Of a DNA stretch of 64,000 nucleotides, positions 13,101-24,500 are shown one piece after another (within the stretch, counting starts at the first letter, position 1; each line of letters starts with the position of its first letter). The notes beneath the pieces were generated by a model that saw only the letters and a list, made by a program, of their open reading frames with translations, had not been told where the DNA came from and searched no databases. Made by a program: the position numbers and the translations under genes. Origin of the DNA: Austropuccinia psidii (taxonomy: Eukaryota > Basidiomycota > Pucciniomycetes > Pucciniales > Sphaerophragmiaceae); contig JALGQZ010000002.1 of NCBI GenBank assembly GCA_023105745.1, positions 75,557,285-75,621,284 of the forward strand. Reading direction: 5' to 3'.

Positions 13101-15959
13101 AATTATATCCACTTCATGTCCAATTATGGCACCTAGTGGCTCTTTGTCAGTTGCAAAGGCATTTTTATACTTAAATAAGAGGTCAATCAATTTTTCTTTC
13201 ATTTTTTCTGTTGATTCTTGATTGAATTCTGCCTCTTTAAGTTGTTCAGATATACAAAGTTCCTTTGCTGCAATTTTTTCTTCCTTCTTAATAACTGTGA
13301 TTTGGTTTTTGTTATATAAGAAGCCAAACTTTTGTCTTTTGTTATCTCCTATGGTAAAATATCTATCCTTTTGGTTTGATATATCTATACCATAGATTGA
13401 TAAGTAGTCATTTCCAAGTATGAAATGATTACTAGTACAGTTGTCCATTACTACAAACTCTACTTTAATTCTGACACATTGTGAGGGATGAGGAAAAATT
13501 AGTGTTAAATCAATTATTCCAAGGGGCTTCTTGCTCTCACTTGCACTACTAAATTTGACACCTTGTATTGGAATAAGTTTTTCTTGCCAGTCTGGGACAA
13601 TGGTCTTTAAATAACTTTTGCCAACACAAGTGCAATATGCTCCTGTATCCAAGTTAACTTTTCCTTCTTGGTTATCAACAATAACAATACTTATACTTGA
13701 TTTTCCAGCTGTATATCCCATTCCTCTTGCAGGTTTGGTTCTATACATTTTGGCATCTTGTATGTTTGTCAGGTTTGTGTCAGATGATCCAACTTGTGGT
13801 AAGTTTGAATTAACATCCAGTACTTCATAAATTATATCAATATTATTAATTTGTGCATTATTTATATTGATTTCATCACTTTCAGAGCTTTCTGACTCTT
13901 CTGTCTCTTTTTCAGAGTCAGATTCCTCTTCTTTGTAATTGTGGTTTTCTGTTTCCACAATTTCATTAATTTTTGCTTTTTTAAGGCAATTATTGGCTGA
14001 GTGTCCAATACCTCCACATTTATGGCATTTTCTTTGCTCATTATTGTTGGATGTATTGGGCTTAAAGGATTCTTTTGATTTATCTTTTTTGATAAATGGT
14101 TTATTTGGGCTTTTAATGTCCAATTTCTTCCAAGTCCTGCCAATTTTTGTTCTTGTCACTATATCTTCTAGTGCAATTATATACTCTTCTGTGGAGCATG
14201 TTTCTATACACCTGCTTCTTAGGGCATGTTCTAGTTCCCCTCCACATTTTTGAAGTATTTTCATGTGCACTATCTTTTGTGACATTTCTGGGTAAAGTGC
14301 ATTAAGCCTTTCAACTTGTTTCAAGAACCAAGTTAAAGGTTTGTCTTTCTCTGGGTCAAAGAAAGAGTTTTCAAATGCATTTTCTATCTTATACCTCCAG
14401 GCATCATTTGCCCACTTGGTGATTATTTCTTGTTTCCACCAGGACCAGGTATTTTTACCATTTGCTTGTCTTATGCCATAATACCATCTTTTTGCAGATT
14501 TCTCAAACAATGAGTGTAATCTTGCAGTGATTAATTAATCTGGTATGGCATAGTCTTCTTGTAACATGTCAATTGTTTTAATAAATGACATGTGGTCATA
14601 TTCACCTTCTCCTGTGAATGTTGGCCATTCTTTCAATTGAGGTGCTGCCTTCATTAAGACTTGGTTATTATATTGGTGACTCAAGTCTGTTATGAAAGGA
14701 TTTTACAATTCCTCTTTTGTTTTAACAGGGCTTCTTATGTGAGAAAATGGTGTGGATAACTTTGGCATATTTGAGTTAGCATCATTAAGTTTATCCATTT
14801 TTTCAGTAATAAGCCTTATTTCACTTTGAATGTTATCTTTCACATGCATTCTTTCTTCATCCCTCTTTTCCACATGGTCCAAAAGTAATTTTTGGTGTGA
14901 TGAAGTATTTTCTTCAAATTTTTCTACAGAAATGCTCAATTAGTTTAATTTTTCTGTAGGATTATCAATACTCACATCATAATTGATTGTCAAAGTTTTT
15001 TCTTTGATATCACTTATGTATTTGTACAACCCTTGTTGTCCTTGTATTAATTTCTGAGTATTATCAATCAAATTCTTTGGTTTATTATTTTCAACAATAA
15101 ACTTAATGTTGTCAATTTCTTTCTTGTTTTGCACAACAATTTTTGTTAAAGAAGATAAATTGTTATTTATTTCTTGTAGTGATAATAAACTATCTTTAAT
15201 TTCTTTTAGAGGTAATATACTATTTTTAATTTCTGTTAAAGTATTTACAACATCTTTGGACAAGGTTATTTCTTTGGGAAATGAGGTTGTCTCATTCTTT
15301 GCTCTTCCTTGTCCTTGAATTCCATCAAGGTTCTGGCCATGTTGAAAACATTGTCCATGGCATCCTTTTGGATTCTTGGGATTCTGTAGCTTGGGGAATA
15401 TGGTTTCCTCCAATGCTTTTTCTTGTTCTTCTTCCCTTCTTGGGGAAGTGGGTTGGCTTGAGGCTTGCTGGTAGAAGCTACTGGGGCTTCTTCCTTGGTT
15501 GCCTCCCTCTTTTTGGCATGATAATCCTTGATTTTTTTGATTTGAGGTTTGGATGACAGTGGATTCCATCCATTGGAGTATTTCACTATCTCCTCCTGTT
15601 TGAGGAACTTTTTCAGGATGTGCCAGGAGTTCATCACTCCTTGGTGTATTGGAGGCAACATTTCCCAATCTTTGTCTTTGTACACTGTGTAGTACTGCTT
15701 GTACTGGCTCATGTAGATGTCTATTTGAGCCATCTGAATGTGATTTGTACCTATTTGAGTTACTCATACTTAGTTCCAATTCAGGCTCAGATATCATAGG
15801 CATTTCTGGGACTTGCCTTTGGGATAAGGCACTTCCTTGTGTGGATTCTGTTCCACAGGGGATATTGCCCTTTCTTTTCCCTTTTGAGGGATCAGTTCTA
15901 CTTCTGAGTCCAGCTCCATCTGATTGGATGGAGTATTGGGAACCTCTTCTGGTAGTGAT
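10161..15959 (-). pseudogene. gag-pol of element B (five stops, start codon lost)
   Basis: Single-frame Gag-Pol of the D family. By alignment with D the start should be at 15959, where ATG reads ATC. Stops lie at 14940-14942, 14703-14705, 14535-14537, 12162-12164 and 12069-12071, with no frameshift seen. Order: low-complexity N-terminus, coiled-coil segment (about 15260-14760), capsid domain rich in W (about 14630-14230), zinc knuckle [14 protein letters not shown] near 14010, DTG protease near 13650, RT with YIDD near 12600, RNase H near 12150-11800, and integrase with HHCC and DDE residues (11480-10980). The C-terminal end is a chromodomain-like segment, YLVRYRN. The final stop is TAA at 10161. 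Each broken codon is sense in at least one sister copy. Confidence 0.9.
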
Positions 15960-16185
15960 AATTTAAGAAATAAGAAAAATAAAAGTATTTTAGAATAAAA
16001 AATTTATTTATGGCAATTATAAAAGAGGTGCTCACCTTCAGAGTCTTGAATGGTGGGTCCTGGAAAGTCTAATTTCTTAGCTTTCTTTCTTTTAGTGATA
16101 ACTGGTGTTGGAGAACTTTGAAAAGTTTCTTCCACCAACCTCTCAACAGTAGCTTGGTTGTCTTCTGTTGGGTTATCTTCAAACA
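15266..16185 (-). CDS. Overprinted accessory protein of element B (spliced; predicted)
   Basis: Unknown function. Predicted exons are 16185-16036 and 15750-15266 (minus). The intron is 16035-15751, with a GTGAGC donor and a TAG acceptor. The first exon starts directly after an AG with TG, so an upstream exon ending in A would give ATG. Exon lengths (1+150+485) close to 212 codons, the same as in D. The protein has a polar N-terminus with a KRKKAKK cluster and an aromatic segment containing NGWNP. A basic Q/P/S-rich linker follows, then a C-terminal helix with VFNMARTLMEF, ending FPKK. It overlaps gag in another frame. It is fully open here although the gag frame of B has lost its ATG. Splicing is inferred from sequence only. 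Confidence 0.6.
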
Positions 16186-16204
16186 CTAAAAAGACAAATA
16201 AATA

Positions 16205-16683
16205 TAAGTCTTTTTATAAGAAGTGTTATTTTTATTTTTATTTCTTTTTGGCAAGATATGGCAATTTTCCACGTAGAAATTGCTTTTATCTCTTTGAAAA
16301 ATTGAAATAAATAAAGAAATGGATAAAAATGAAATAAAAATAACTTTTTTATTGGCTTTGAATATTTTTTATTATTTTTTATATTTTTATTTTTAAAGAA
16401 TAAAATAAAAAATGAATATGATTCTTATAAAATTAATTTATAATAAAATTATCTTTAACTTATAAAATATCTTTTTTAATCACTAGAGTCACTCAAAGAA
16501 AGTTCTTGCAAGTCTAAGGATGTGAAAAACCACGTGTAAGACAGTACAATTGCTTTCCAAATGCCTCAATAGCTTTTAAAATCAATAAAATATAAAATTA
16601 TTATATAATTTTATGATTATAAATATAATTTATTATTGGATAAACCCAATTAGAATCTTTTTCAAGTTCTTTTAAGTAAATAC
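16205..16683 (-). other. Leader of element B, no gene seen
   Basis: AT-rich leader between the primer site and the accessory exon. It includes a block near 16478-16547 that matches the D leader (57213-57264), with weaker similarity to the H leader. I see no coding sequence. Confidence 0.6.
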
Positions 16684-16699
16684 CACGGCCAGGCCCCCA
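16684..16699 (-). other. Primer-binding site of element B
   Basis: Minus-strand TGGGGGCCTGGCCGTG, two bases after the ACA end of the 5' LTR. It is the same 16 bases as in Z, D and H. Confidence 0.85.
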
Positions 16700-16701
16700 A
16701 A

Positions 16702-18704
16702 TGTAAAGTTTGACTATGAAACAATAAGTAAAAATTACTAATTTATTACTTATTGTACTCTGAATGTCCTTATGAATTGAATAAATAAGATTAAAAATAT
16801 AATAATAATAGATAATTATTATTATTATGGCGTAAAATAATTATATTATTAAATAAATATAATAATATAGTTTATATTATAAAAATATAATATAATAAAT
16901 AAATATATTAATATAAAATAATTAATATATTTAACAGCTCTTTATTATTGTTACCAACAAATAATAAAGGCGTAAAAAATTGTTTTTTATTAATAAAAAA
17001 CAATTAATAACAATAATATTACTAATATTAAAGTTATAAATTAATATAAATACTATTTATATTAATTAAAGAATTATTAAAAGAGTAATAATAGAGAAAA
17101 TTATTATAATAAGAGAAAATAACCTACTTTTAACACTTAATATAATAATTTTGAAATATTTACGCCAAATAATGTAAATACAACTTATACAAATTGTATT
17201 TACAATAAAAAATAGAGAAATTACAAATATTCTTGATTTTTTACGTGCAAATGAGTTTTTTAGAGAGATTTTTAACAAAAACAGTTAAATAAATGATTTA
17301 ATCATGTCAAAATTGATGATTATAATAAGGTGGCCTTTGGTCTTTAATAATATAATAGTTCTATATATAAAGAATAAAGAAATTACCTTTTATTTAATTG
17401 TTTTAATGTTTTTGATGCATCTGAGGGGAAAATAGAGTAAAAAGAGCTCTATTTATAGTAAGTACCTCCCTCCTAGAGTCCAACAGGCTTCTAGTAGACG
17501 TGTACTGATCATATCCACTGGAATTGATCAATATTTTAAGGTTTGGAGATGATTACATCATTATTACACCATTGTTTAGAGTTATCACTATAACTCTAAA
17601 GTTGATGACATCAGAGGCTTGGAAGAACCCCAAATTTCGTGGATTTTATTAGTTTTAATCATAAACTAATAGTATTCACCAATTGTATCACTCATAAGAC
17701 TGTTAAACTTAAATTAAGGTTACAGTGAGTGATCATAACTTCTCAAATTAAGCTCAAACTTTGATCCTTAATAACTTTTAAGATTTACACGCTACAGCAA
17801 TTCAGAGAGTGAATTCTGATATCCTGAAATAACCTTATTATGCTGCCAAGAGCGCTTCATTACATCATCAAAACTCTAATTTTGATGATTTTTCTTGTAA
17901 CTCATCTTTTCTGTTGAAATTTAATATTTTAAACTTCAAACCTTGATTTCAGGGGGTTGTACCCTGAATTGAATAATAAAAATTACATCATTCTTCACGA
18001 ATGGACTAGTAGAATCCAACTATATATATTTTTTAAGTTTGGACCACTTTCACAACAAAGTGGTCAACAGCTCTGTTGATTTTTATCAATATTTCATCAT
18101 AGGTTTTAACCTTGTTTATAATTTGTAAAATAAAGTTCATATCTGTGTTCTTACAGTAATTGCGTGGTAACTTTATTTTTGGTTCATCACTCTATCATGT
18201 ATAGTTTAACAGATATTAGCTATGATCCTTGAATATATGCGTTGACCATAAAAGTGCATATATTCAGGTTAATTCTTTAAGTATTAACTTTGGAAATTGG
18301 CTCATTAATTATTTTATGTGTGTAATTTCGTGGGGAATCCAATGGTACAATGTATTTTACATGTTTCTTTATTAGTTCTTGAGATAAATAAGGTTTTATG
18401 GTTTTTATAAGGTATTATACCTTATAATTCATTAAATATTGACTTTACAGATATGCCATAAAAATGGTATATGTGTATTTTACCATGGGGAATCCAATGG
18501 TAAGATTTATTTCACATGCTGATTCATTGGTTTTAAGTTAAACCAATTCTTGTACCAATTTTATGGTATTTTTGTATTTTTAAGTAATTATTTTTAATGT
18601 ATAATTATTCTAAGTAATATTAGTATAATTATCTTAAAGGTATAATTTTTCTGAGTCTTTCTTGTGACCTTATTGGGTATGTGGTCATATCTCAAAGGCT
18701 CACA
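16702..18704 (-). repeat. 5' LTR of element B
   Basis: About 2.0 kb. On the minus strand it begins TGTGAGCC at 18704 and ends TTTACA at 16702. It pairs with the LTR at 8057-10042 with few differences by eye, including an extra short AT segment near 17100. Its outer flank TCCAG continues element A's chromodomain frame. Confidence 0.9.
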
Positions 18705-20077
18705 TCCAGACAAGCATGGTCCAAATACCTCAAGAGTTTGATTATGGTGCTTGGTGGGGAGAAGAAGTTATGAAAGTAAGTTCCTCTCCTGGAATGCACC
18801 TTTAAGGGGGTAATCTACCCATATGCTGTTGTAAGCATCACCTTGGCCACTTTGTGAGCACTTGTCAATTCTATGGACAGGTTCAGGAAGCATACAACAT
18901 CAATACCCTCCATTTGGACCTTATCAAGATATGACCCAATATTTCTTTCTTTATTTTTCTTTTCTTTTCTTTATTACCATTTCAATTTATTCCAATCATC
19001 ATAATTCAAGACATTCATTGCTTCAAGTCATTTACGGCAATTCATTTCAGGAGTCATTTACGGAAATTCATGTCAGAAGTCATTTATGGCAAATTAATTC
19101 AGTCTTATGGTGCTTGGTGGGGAGTGGAAGTTATGAAAGTAAGTTCCATCTCCTGGTATGCATCCCTGAGGGCTCTACTTCTTGTAAAACATTACCTTGG
19201 CCACTCTGTCAGCATCAAATGCTTGGTTTTCAGTTTTCAGACACTAATTTTCTTTCTTTTATTTCTTTAAAGCAGCAGCATCCCCTCCCCAAATCCTGTA
19301 TTGGGAGGTTCCATTATTTTTTCATTTTGTAGTATTTATAGATGTGGGAATAGAAGTCAATCCAAACACAACAAGGACAATGAAACTAGTTTCTCTACCC
19401 AATCATCAAAAGTTCACTGGAAGTTGTCATTTAATTCATCTTCATACCAGTCAAATTTGGAAGTGCAGAAGCAGAAGATTCAAGACGTCCAAATCAGTCC
19501 ATCTCAATCCAAAGGAAGCTGTCCTCAAGAATGGTTCAAGGCCCCTTTGGGGCTGAATTCATCACTGTGGGCCTCCCCTGCATCTTTGGGGAGGCCATGA
19601 TCTTGTTGGCCCTGGACCCCATCAATGGGCCCAGGCCATAAAGGTGGGCTTCTTGGACTCTGGGCCAATTTATGGTCCCCTCGCACCCCCTGAGTCCCCA
19701 TCAAATTTGGGCCCAGGGGGCCTCCAATAGCCCCCTGGGACCGCAGACCAGGGCCCACGGACCACAGCGTACGGCCCGCAGACCGTAGGACCCCAAAAAC
19801 CCAAAATGGCCAATAAAGGCCATATATCATTAAATGACCAAAATCATCAAAAACACCAAGAAACCCAGAAAAGGCCAAAATGGGCAAATTGGCCATAGAA
19901 TGCAGAAAAGGCCAAATGGCCATAGAGGCATAAATCATTAAAATTCATCAGACAAAAGGCCAAAGGCCACAATCATCATGGAAGGCTGGTTGAGGCCATT
20001 TCCAAGGGCAATGGGGACAAGACCCCTGGAAGGTGGAATTCCTGGATTTTTTCAAATTGGGCTTGCAAGACGAGTAC
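18705..20077 (+). other. Element A: end of chromodomain and long 3' non-coding region
   Basis: The first 12 codons continue A's chromodomain frame to TGA. The rest has no convincing gene. It contains two related copies of a block of about 110 bases (18741-18850 and about 19092-19210, sharing TTATGGTGCTTGGTGGGGAG), a short tandem repeat (19025-19102) and a GC-richer, GGCC-rich part (about 19540-20060). The region ends at the AGTAC target duplication (20073-20077) of element C. Open frames here are short and unsupported. Confidence 0.65.
19025..19102 (+). repeat. Three-copy tandem repeat, unit about 26 bp
   Basis: Three imperfect units in a row, each beginning (A)AGTCATTTA(C/T)GG and ending in TTCAG or TCAG. 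Seen directly in the sequence. Confidence 0.75.
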
Positions 20078-21506
20078 TGTCAGGATGATACTATGATAAA
20101 GGTATAACTAGGCCAATTACAACTTTAACTGTGTATGTGACACGGCAGAAAATGATTTAAAAAGATTTATAAAGGTTTATAATTAGATAAAAAGGGTTCT
20201 ACTATTGAGAAATAGTGGTGGTGAGCGCTATTGAGAACCCAGGGTGCAGGCTTTATCTGTTGGATTACAATAATAAAGTCTACAATAATTAAAGATTATA
20301 ATTATACCTGATTATTTAACCAAGATTAAAACTGTTTTTGACAGTTCACTACGTAGGTTATTCAAGAGCAGGATGAGGAAAGGCTTTTGGCAGTGAAAAG
20401 CCCTCCTTTTATCCTGAAATTGAGGTGAAAAGGCTGTTAGACCTTTTCACATAGAGGAAGTGAAGATGTTTCACTCCTCATGACAGGCTTGTGGTTTGCA
20501 AACAGCCTGTATACACTTTATTGGGCTCAGATGTGGTTTTGAAACCACATCTGGGCAGTTTTCACCAATACAGGGTGAAAATTTTCATCTGGGGACCTCA
20601 CAGCCTGATTCTGACGTTTATGACGCGTAGAATGCTGTACAGAAACTGTATGGGACCCCAGTATTGACTGACATATGAGGTATTGAAGTAAAAACATGCT
20701 TCTTCATCTATTTGACACCTCATATTCATGGTTATAGGGTATTATCCCATGGTAAGACTGTATATGACAGAAGGTGGGATTTTGACCTTAAAATGGTCAT
20801 AACTCTGTCCGTTTTTGAGATATCAAGCTCAAAGTTGGTTCATTGAATAGCCCTGTATGAGCTCTACACAATGGTACCCAACTTGACATGGCTATCATTA
20901 AATATAGCAAAGTTATCCCATGTACAAGTATTTTTATACATTGGCGTGGTTTGGGCAAAAGCTGTATTAAGCTTGTTTGGCCAATACCTTCTGTTCTAGT
21001 TGAGATATGAGGAAATGGATGACACCATCAGATAGCCCTGATTGTGCTCTTTCCAAAAAGACCCCACTTTAAGTATCTCACACTAAAACTGTAAAAGTTA
21101 GATGAGAGGTGAATGTTTTGTTCACCCTTATTTGGTCTGAATTTGACCATAACTCAAGTAATACTGGTGCTAGCTCAGTTTGGCTAGTACCATTGGATAG
21201 CCCTGGCTTAGAGCTTCATTTTGAATACCCATTTGATGGGGTTAAGCCTCTCCTTCTAGAGTTTAGATGAGAGGTGAAAATTAAGGTTTATGCTCAGCAA
21301 TAACTTTGAGCAGGAATAACTTTGTTATTTCTTGTCCTATGGTGATGGAACTTACATTTTCAGAAAGAGGTGAGTTTCTCTTTCTTTTGATACCTTTTGA
21401 GCTAATTTGGCTCAGCTCCATGTTTTGGTGGTATTTTGGCTATACCATTGGTTTATGGTATTTTGGCTGTCATGCTTGTGCTCTGGTTTTGAGTCACAGG
21501 CTGACA
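20078..21506 (-). repeat. 3' LTR of element C
   Basis: 1429 bp, ends TGTCAG/CTGACA, paired with 28329-29758. Several differences from its partner are CpG to TpG or CpA changes (near 20154, 20225 and 20944). Confidence 0.95.
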
Positions 21507-21520
21507 TACCCTCCCTCTAA
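21507..21520 (-). other. Polypurine tract of element C
   Basis: Minus-strand TTAGAGGGAGGGTA directly before the 3' LTR. This is the expected position and composition for the plus-strand primer. Confidence 0.75.
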
Positions 21521-21530
21521 AAAAGGCTCA

Positions 21531-24500
21531 TCATTGATGAGACTGTTCAGTCCTCCTAGAGGCTCTGAATCTCCTTAAATGAAGGTTCCCATCTGGTATG
21601 GCATCCTCTGCCAACCATTTGTCTTTATCAGCTGTCTGGTTTTTGAATCTGACTAGGTATTGTCTTTGATCCTTTCCATTAAGTCTGATTTTTCTGGCCC
21701 TGATGATTTTACTCACAGGTCCAGGAGAGTCTTCTACTTCCACTATTTCTGGTGGAGTGATATTTTTCTTCCTGGAGGGGAATTTATCCTCCTCTGTCTG
21801 GAAGTATGGTTTGACTAGGCTCACTGGAAAGACTGGGTGTTTCCTAGAAAACTCCTCAGTGAGCTTTACTTCTACTGCATTCTTCCCTATCAACTTAATG
21901 ATAGTGAAGGGCCCTACAAATGAGTCTCTCATTTTCTTAGGTCCTTTGAGATTACTAAAGTTCAGTGTAGACACTAACACCTGGTCCCCTTCCTTGAAGT
22001 CATGTTCCATATGTGATTTGTCCCACCTCTGCTTGTTATACTCTTTGGCCTCAGCTATGCATTTGGCTGCAGTATCACAGGCTTTCTTCCACATATCATG
22101 GAAGTCTTTGGCTGTGGGGTGGATTGTCAGAAGAGTTTTCTTCAGGTGATCCACAGGTAACAGGGGATTCCACCCTTTCTCTACCAGTGCAGGTGTTTTT
22201 CCTGTGGTAGAGTGCTGGCTTGTGTTATAAGCCAGCTGGACTGCTGTTAAGAGGGTAACCCAATCATGGGTGTATCCCTCATGGTCCTTGTATTCCATGC
22301 CATAGGCACAGAACCTTCTGAGGATGTCCTCCATTGTCTGGATCATCCTTTCAGCTAGGCCATCTGTTTGGGGATGGTAAGCTGTGGAAAAGGCAAGCTT
22401 GGTGCCAAGCATGTCATATAAGTTGGTCCAAAATTCAGATGTGAATTTTGGGTCCCTGTCACTAATTATGATCTTGGGGACTCCGCAGGTTGATATGATG
22501 TTATTCCAGAATAACAGAGCAGTGTCCATGGCTGTGTCTTCTTTATGGCATGGTAGACACCTCATGCTCTTGCTGAACCTATCAACTATGATTAAACAGG
22601 CATTGTAGTTTTCTTTGCCTCCTGGGACAAGTCCTGTAACCCAGTCCATGTTGATGGTTTCCCATGGGTGCTTGGGTTCTTCTATATGTTGAAGTAACCC
22701 ATATTTCTTCCCATGTTTTCTTTTTGCCTTTTGGCATCTTTCATAAGTGTTGATGTATTCACTCAACTATTGTTCCCACTTGGGCCACCAAGCTGTGCTT
22801 GCTACCCTCTCTTTAGTCCTGTCCTCACTCATGTGTCCCATATAGGGGCAGTCATGGCATTCCTGCAGGATTAAAGAGATGTGGTCTCTGTCTATCACTG
22901 TGAGTGCACTGGTGTGCTTTTCTCTGTGATAAATCAGGCCATCTATAAGGAAGAATTTATTGTCCTTATAGGCCCTCAACCAGGGTTCCTCCAGCTGGGT
23001 TTCCCGCTCTTGGCTCCTGTATTTTTGTTGAAGGAGTTGGAGTAGTATGCTACACTGTTTGTGTTTAGCATAAGATTTCAGTACTGCATTGAAAAATTCA
23101 TTGTGCAGTTCTGAGGAACTTATTCCCAGTATGGGAGTTTCTGTCCCTTCTGAATCAGTGTTTCCACTGTCAAGGGTACCACTCCCTGGTTCCCATTCAG
23201 AGAATCTGAAGTTCTTCTTCCTATTAATTTCCATAAAATTGATGGGAATTTTTGCAGCAACTTCAGGGTCATAAGCTGGATTGCTTTTGACATTGTCCAG
23301 TGGCCATCTGCTAAGGCCATCTGCATTGGTATGGCTTTTACCTTCCTTGTATATGATGGTCATGTTCCCTCTATACTCCTGGATAGCTATTTGCCATCTC
23401 AGCATATGTCTATTAGTGGTCTTCATGTTTAGTAAAGATTTCAAGGCTGTGCAGTCTGTGTAGACTTCAAAGACTGCACCCTCCAAATAATAATGGAGTT
23501 TTTCTAGAGCCCAGACTAGACATAGACATTCTGTCTGGGTGGCCCCATACCTGGCTTCTGAGTCTTTCAGCTGCCTGGAGATGTAACATATTACACCTTC
23601 TCTTGGTTCACCATCCACAATTTGTCTTTGGTCAAGGGCTGCTCCTAGGCCTTGACTGCATGCTGCATCTATGTATAACTTGAATGGTAGTTCAAAGTCA
23701 GGCAAGATGAGCACAGGTGCATTTGTGAGTTCATGTTTGATCCTCTCATATGCATCCCTCCTTTCCTTGGTTATTTCAAAAACTACATCTTTTGAGCATA
23801 ACTTGTATAAGCTACTAGTTATGTGGGCAAAGTTTTTTATGTGGTTTCTATAGTAGCTAGCAAACCCAAGGAAAGATTGCATTTCTTTAATGTTCTTTGG
23901 TACTGGCTTTTGCAGTACTGCTTCTACTTTGTTCTGGTCAATTGCCAGACTAAGGCCTGAGACTTTGTGTCCTAGAGCTAGTAGCTCTTGTTGGCCAAAA
24001 CTACACTTCTTAAGTGAAATTTTTAGATTGATGGGTGTACATTTACTTAGCACTCTGTCTATGTATTGTACATGATCTTCCCATGTTTCTGAGTATATAA
24101 TGATTAAATCAATATATACTACCATCCAGCCTTCCATTATTTCTTTTTGAAATATGGTGTCCATCATCCTTTGGAAGTGGGCTGGTGCATTCTTGATGCC
24201 AAATGGCATCCTGGTGTACTCATATATGCCCATATGGCATATAATTCTGAGTAATTTCATGGAGTTTGGTTTAACTCCATTTTGGTGGAAGCCCTTCATA
24301 CAATCCATCTTGGTTATGTATTTGGCTTTGGCCAATTTATCCAAGGCATGAGGTATCCTTGGTATAGGGTACCTGTCTGCTTTTGTGTAGTTGTTCAGGG
24401 CTCTGAAGTCTCCACACAATCTAGACTTGCCATCATGCCATGTGATTAGGACAGGAGTGGTGATTTCCACTATTTCATTATGTCCAATCTTCCTAATGAC

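Larger units (their letters stand above)
8057..18704 (-). mobile_element. Element B: Ty3/gypsy of the D family, complete but defective
   Basis: The element is 10.6 kb with LTRs at both ends, a tRNA primer site, a spliced overlapping gene, gag-pol and a polypurine tract. Orientation is minus. The right LTR is intact to its TGTGAGCC terminus. The left LTR has lost its terminal TG, and no 5-bp target duplication remains. The flanks (GGATA and TCCAG) join to an in-frame chromodomain, so the target was element A. Five stops interrupt gag-pol. Confidence 0.9.
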
